Assembly (NCBI GenBank): GCA_024709285.1
Contig: JANJWY010000049.1
Coordinates: 1-8,635 of the forward strand
Source of the DNA: Erysipelotrichaceae bacterium
GTDB taxonomy: Bacteria; Bacillota_I; Bacilli_A; Erysipelotrichales; Erysipelotrichaceae
Reading direction: 5' to 3'
Length of the DNA: 8,635 bases
The notes beneath the pieces were generated by a model that made no database searches, was not told the DNA's origin, and saw only the letters and a list, made by a program, of their open reading frames with translations. A program made the position numbers and the translations under genes. Below are positions 6,397 to 8,635 of this stretch, piece by piece; the first letter of the stretch is position 1; each line of letters starts with the position of its first letter.

Positions 6397-6415
6397 GCTG
6401 ATGGTGGGTGATACT

Positions 6416-7039
6416 ATGAAAAAAACAGCACCGGATCAACCGGTTTACGCACAAATCGCATTGGATATATGTGCCCGCATTGCACGTGGGGATTTAAAGG
6501 AGAATACGAAGTTTTCCGGACGTTCCATGATGTCGAGTGAGTATGGTGTTTCGCCTGAAACGATTCGCAGGGCATTGGGTTTATTGCAGGATGAAGATAT
6601 CGTTGAGGTTCATCACAACAGTGGTGTGGTCATAAAATCTAAAGAAAAAGCATTAAATTATTTACAGCAATATTCTTTTACCAATGATATTCATAATTTG
6701 AAGTTGCAGCTAAAAGACTTAATGAAAGAGCGTGATTTGCTTGATCAGAAAATCGTTCAAATGGTTGAGCATATCATTGATCTTAATGATCGGTTCAGTT
6801 ACTCGGATCCTTTACGCAAGTTTGAATTTGAAATTCCTGAGAATTCTTCTTTGATCGGTCTGACTGTCAAAGACGCAGCATTTTATCAACATACCCAAGC
6901 GACAGTGATTGCGATCCGCAGGGGGAAACAGATGATTCTGTCTCCTGGACCGGATGCCCGCTTTGAAGCCAATGATGTTATCATCGTCATTGGCAGTGTC
7001 GATCTGGCTACCAGAGTAGAAGCATTCTTAGCAAAATAG
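6416..7039 (+). CDS. GntR-HTH/RCK_C regulator, BusR-like (likely c-di-AMP-responsive)
   Basis: This is a 207-residue cytosolic regulator with three parts. The first is a GntR-type winged helix (about 9-75; PVYAQIALDICARIARGD, GRSMMSSEYGVSPETIRRAL, IVEVHHNSGVVI). The second is a charged helical coiled-coil linker (about 91-126). The third is a TrkA-C/RCK_C domain (about 134-206; SSLIGLTVKD, VIAIRRGKQMILSPGPD, NDVIIVIG). This is the architecture and size of BusR, the c-di-AMP-binding repressor of betaine uptake (busAB) in streptococci and lactococci. The ligand and target here are inferred from that family, and no osmolyte or potassium transporter gene is present in the window. ATG 6416 is chosen over ATG 6401: the latter lies at the predicted transcript start and has no ribosome site, while GGTGGG (6403-6408) precedes 6416, and the protein then opens as family members do. 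Confidence 0.88.
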   Translation: MKKTAPDQPVYAQIALDICARIARGDLKENTKFSGRSMMSSEYGVSPETIRRALGLLQDEDIVEVHHNSGVVIKSKEKALNYLQQYSFTNDIHNLKLQLKDLMKERDLLDQKIVQMVEHIIDLNDRFSYSDPLRKFEFEIPENSSLIGLTVKDAAFYQHTQATVIAIRRGKQMILSPGPDARFEANDVIIVIGSVDLATRVEAFLAK

Positions 7040-7060
7040 CAACATTTCGTTGCTTTTTTT
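7038..7060 (+). terminator. intrinsic terminator after the BusR-like gene
   Basis: AGCAAC (7038-7043) pairs with GTTGCT (7049-7054) around ATTTC, followed by an unbroken T run to 7060. The stem starts inside the TAG stop codon (7037-7039). The short stem suggests moderate strength. Confidence 0.8.
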
Positions 7061-7077
7061 AGGTGAATGAGGGAAAA

Positions 7078-8635
7078 ATGAGAAAAATACCCGAACTTTT
7101 AGCACCGGCTGGCTCTATGGAAGCGGTCATAGCAGCTGTGCAATGCGGAGCGGATGCTGTTTATTGCGGCTTGCATCGTTTTAGCGCAAGAGCGACAGCT
7201 GTGAATTTTTCTATGGAAGAAATGTCGGAAGTCATCCGCTATTGTCATTCTTTTGGCGTAAAAGTTTACATCACAATGAATACATTGATCAATAATGAAG
7301 ACATAGATGAAGTCGTCGCATCTGTGATTGAGGTCGCCAGAAAAGGGGCGGATGCTTTTATCATCCAAGACTTCGGATTAATGAATATACTTCATCAACG
7401 ATTCCCTCAAATCGAACTCCATGCTTCCACGCAAATGCATGTTCATCATCCTGCACAGATAAATCTGTTGAGTTCAGCTGGAATTACCCGTTTTGTCATT
7501 GCCCGGGAAACACCTGTAAAGACTGTAAAAGAGTTTGTGCAAACGGGGCACCCGATCGAAGTATTCATACATGGAGCGCTGTGTATGAGTTATTCCGGTC
7601 AATGTCAGATGAGCTATATCATCGGTTCTCGCTCTGCCAATAAAGGCGAATGTGCGCAGCCCTGCAGGCTTCCCTATCAACTTATGGAAAAAGTTGCGAA
7701 TCAATGGAGACCTGTTTACACAAAATCGCCATACCTGATCAGTGCGGCGGATTTGAATACTTTGAATCATCTTGATGATCTGGTGGATGCCGGGGTGTCT
7801 AGTCTGAAGATTGAAGGACGTTTGAAACGTCCGGAGTATGTTGCTGCAGTCGTAAAGGCTTATCGTAAGAAACTGGATTATCCACATGCTTCCGCTGTTT
7901 CGGATCAGCAAGCCATGGCTCAGATGTTCAACCGCAATTTTACCCAAGGTCATTTGTTTTCTGAAACCGGAAGCCGTTTTCTCAGCGGACAAAGACCCAA
8001 TCACATCGGAACATTTTTAGGAAAAATCGAAGAGATTAAGGGTCAGTATATGTATATCCGTCTCAATGATGATTTATCAACAGGCGATGGCATCCGAGTG
8101 CTCAACGATTCTGACGAAGGTATGACCGTATCCAGAATGTGGCTGGATGAAAGTGAAATCACTTCAGCTTCGAAGGGCCAGCGTGTCAGAATCCGATGGT
8201 TTGAAGGGGCGAAGATTGGTGATACAGTCAATAAAACGACCAACAAATCGCTGATCGAACAATTGCGTAAAGATATTGAAAATCAGCCCCGAACGATTCA
8301 AATCACCGGCAGGTTCTTTTCGAGTGTTGATAAGAGAATGCAGCTGATGGTCTCTGATGGTCGCCGCATGGTCGAAACAACTTCGGAAGACATCGTTGAA
8401 TCCGCGAAGAATCAGCCGACTTCAAAAAGTGATATTTTGAAACAATTGAGCAAAACGTTGGATACACCCTACCGCTTCTCAGATATCGAAATCCATTCGG
8501 ATGATCAGGGATTCATCCCTGTTTCAAAACTGAATGCGCTTCGCAGAGATGCTTTGAAACTGCTGAGTGAACAACCGGAAATAGAAATCACGGAGAAAAC
8601 ATTCCCTGTATTCATCAAAGAATATAATCCTGAAC
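7078..8635 (+). CDS. U32-family protein (RlhA/TrhP type), 3' end outside the window
   Basis: The frame is open from ATG 7078 to the window edge, giving 519 complete codons without a stop; the C-terminus is missing. The opening RKIPELLAPAGSMEAV and the family signature EVFIHGALCMSYSGQCQMS (from residue 161) identify the peptidase U32 family. Cysteines 169 and 176 in the signature and 192 and 196 in GECAQPCR are the likely iron-sulfur ligands. Characterised members are RNA hydroxylases rather than proteases: RlhA acts on 23S rRNA and TrhP on wobble uridine of tRNA, using prephenate-derived chemistry. The long region after residue about 280 (FNRNFTQGHLF, RPNHIGTFLGKI) fits the longer subgroup with an RlhA-like C-terminal extension, so RlhA-type is my first guess and TrhP-type the alternative. 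GAGGG at 7069-7073 precedes ATG 7078; an in-frame GTG at 7063 is less likely. Confidence 0.9.
   Translation, partial: MRKIPELLAPAGSMEAVIAAVQCGADAVYCGLHRFSARATAVNFSMEEMSEVIRYCHSFGVKVYITMNTLINNEDIDEVVASVIEVARKGADAFIIQDFGLMNILHQRFPQIELHASTQMHVHHPAQINLLSSAGITRFVIARETPVKTVKEFVQTGHPIEVFIHGALCMSYSGQCQMSYIIGSRSANKGECAQPCRLPYQLMEKVANQWRPVYTKSPYLISAADLNTLNHLDDLVDAGVSSLKIEGRLKRPEYVAAVVKAYRKKLDYPHASAVSDQQAMAQMFNRNFTQGHLFSETGSRFLSGQRPNHIGTFLGKIEEIKGQYMYIRLNDDLSTGDGIRVLNDSDEGMTVSRMWLDESEITSASKGQRVRIRWFEGAKIGDTVNKTTNKSLIEQLRKDIENQPRTIQITGRFFSSVDKRMQLMVSDGRRMVETTSEDIVESAKNQPTSKSDILKQLSKTLDTPYRFSDIEIHSDDQGFIPVSKLNALRRDALKLLSEQPEIEITEKTFPVFIKEYNPE

Noticed and set aside
6401..6415. Five-residue extension of the BusR-like protein from ATG 6401
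   Set aside because: The predicted transcript start is at about 6400, and the segment has no ribosome site. The protein from 6416 matches the usual start of the family.
7474..8004. A 176-codon open frame on the minus strand
   Set aside because: It lies wholly antisense to the U32 gene, whose frame carries a clear family signature. The minus-strand product shows no recognisable motif.
1..8635. CRISPR array, tRNA, rRNA, riboswitch or insertion sequence
   Set aside because: No regularly spaced repeats, cloverleaf patterns, long structured leaders or transposase-like frames were seen. Most intergenic gaps are under 160 bases and are explained by promoters and terminators.

Overview
The window is a compact, all-forward-strand stretch of a low-to-moderate GC bacterial chromosome. 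AGGAGG-type ribosome sites, TTGACA/TATAAT promoters, U-tailed terminators and standard-code stops suggest a Bacillota (Firmicutes) genome. The protein set is a GntR/RCK_C regulator of the BusR type, a long U32 protein, an M3 oligoendopeptidase and a DUF6054-like protein. This fits a gut-type Firmicute, perhaps the Erysipelotrichia, but that rank is a guess from style, not from a marker gene. I see no rRNA, tRNA, CRISPR array, insertion sequence or phage gene.

Layout. (1) 18-806: one transcription unit with a strong promoter, a HAD-superfamily hydrolase and an intrinsic terminator. (2) 851-2982: a two-gene unit with a small DUF6054-like protein of locally high GC, an M3-family zinc oligoendopeptidase and a UUCG-loop terminator. 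(3) 2993-4619: a promoter overlaid by a palindromic operator, then ArsR-family repressor, COG0701/ArsP-type permease and a tiny CPNC thioredoxin-fold protein, then a terminator. This reads as a self-regulated metalloid or thiophilic metal export operon. (4) 4715-6392: an extended -10 promoter with an inverted repeat at the start site drives a membrane GGDEF-EAL protein. Its GGDEF signature is degenerate and its EAL site looks intact, so it is probably a c-di-GMP phosphodiesterase. (5) 6385-7060: the next promoter lies on the stop codon of the EAL gene and drives a GntR-HTH/coiled-coil/RCK_C regulator of the BusR (c-di-AMP-responsive) type, then a terminator. (6) 7078-end: a U32-family protein (RlhA/TrhP type RNA hydroxylation family) cut by the window edge.

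The genes do not form one pathway. The clearest joint systems are the ArsR-permease-thioredoxin cassette and the side-by-side placement of a predicted c-di-GMP-degrading enzyme and a predicted c-di-AMP-sensing repressor. All four terminators begin at or before the last bases of the upstream stop codon, a compact arrangement worth comparing genome-wide. I found nothing that is convincingly a wholly undescribed system.
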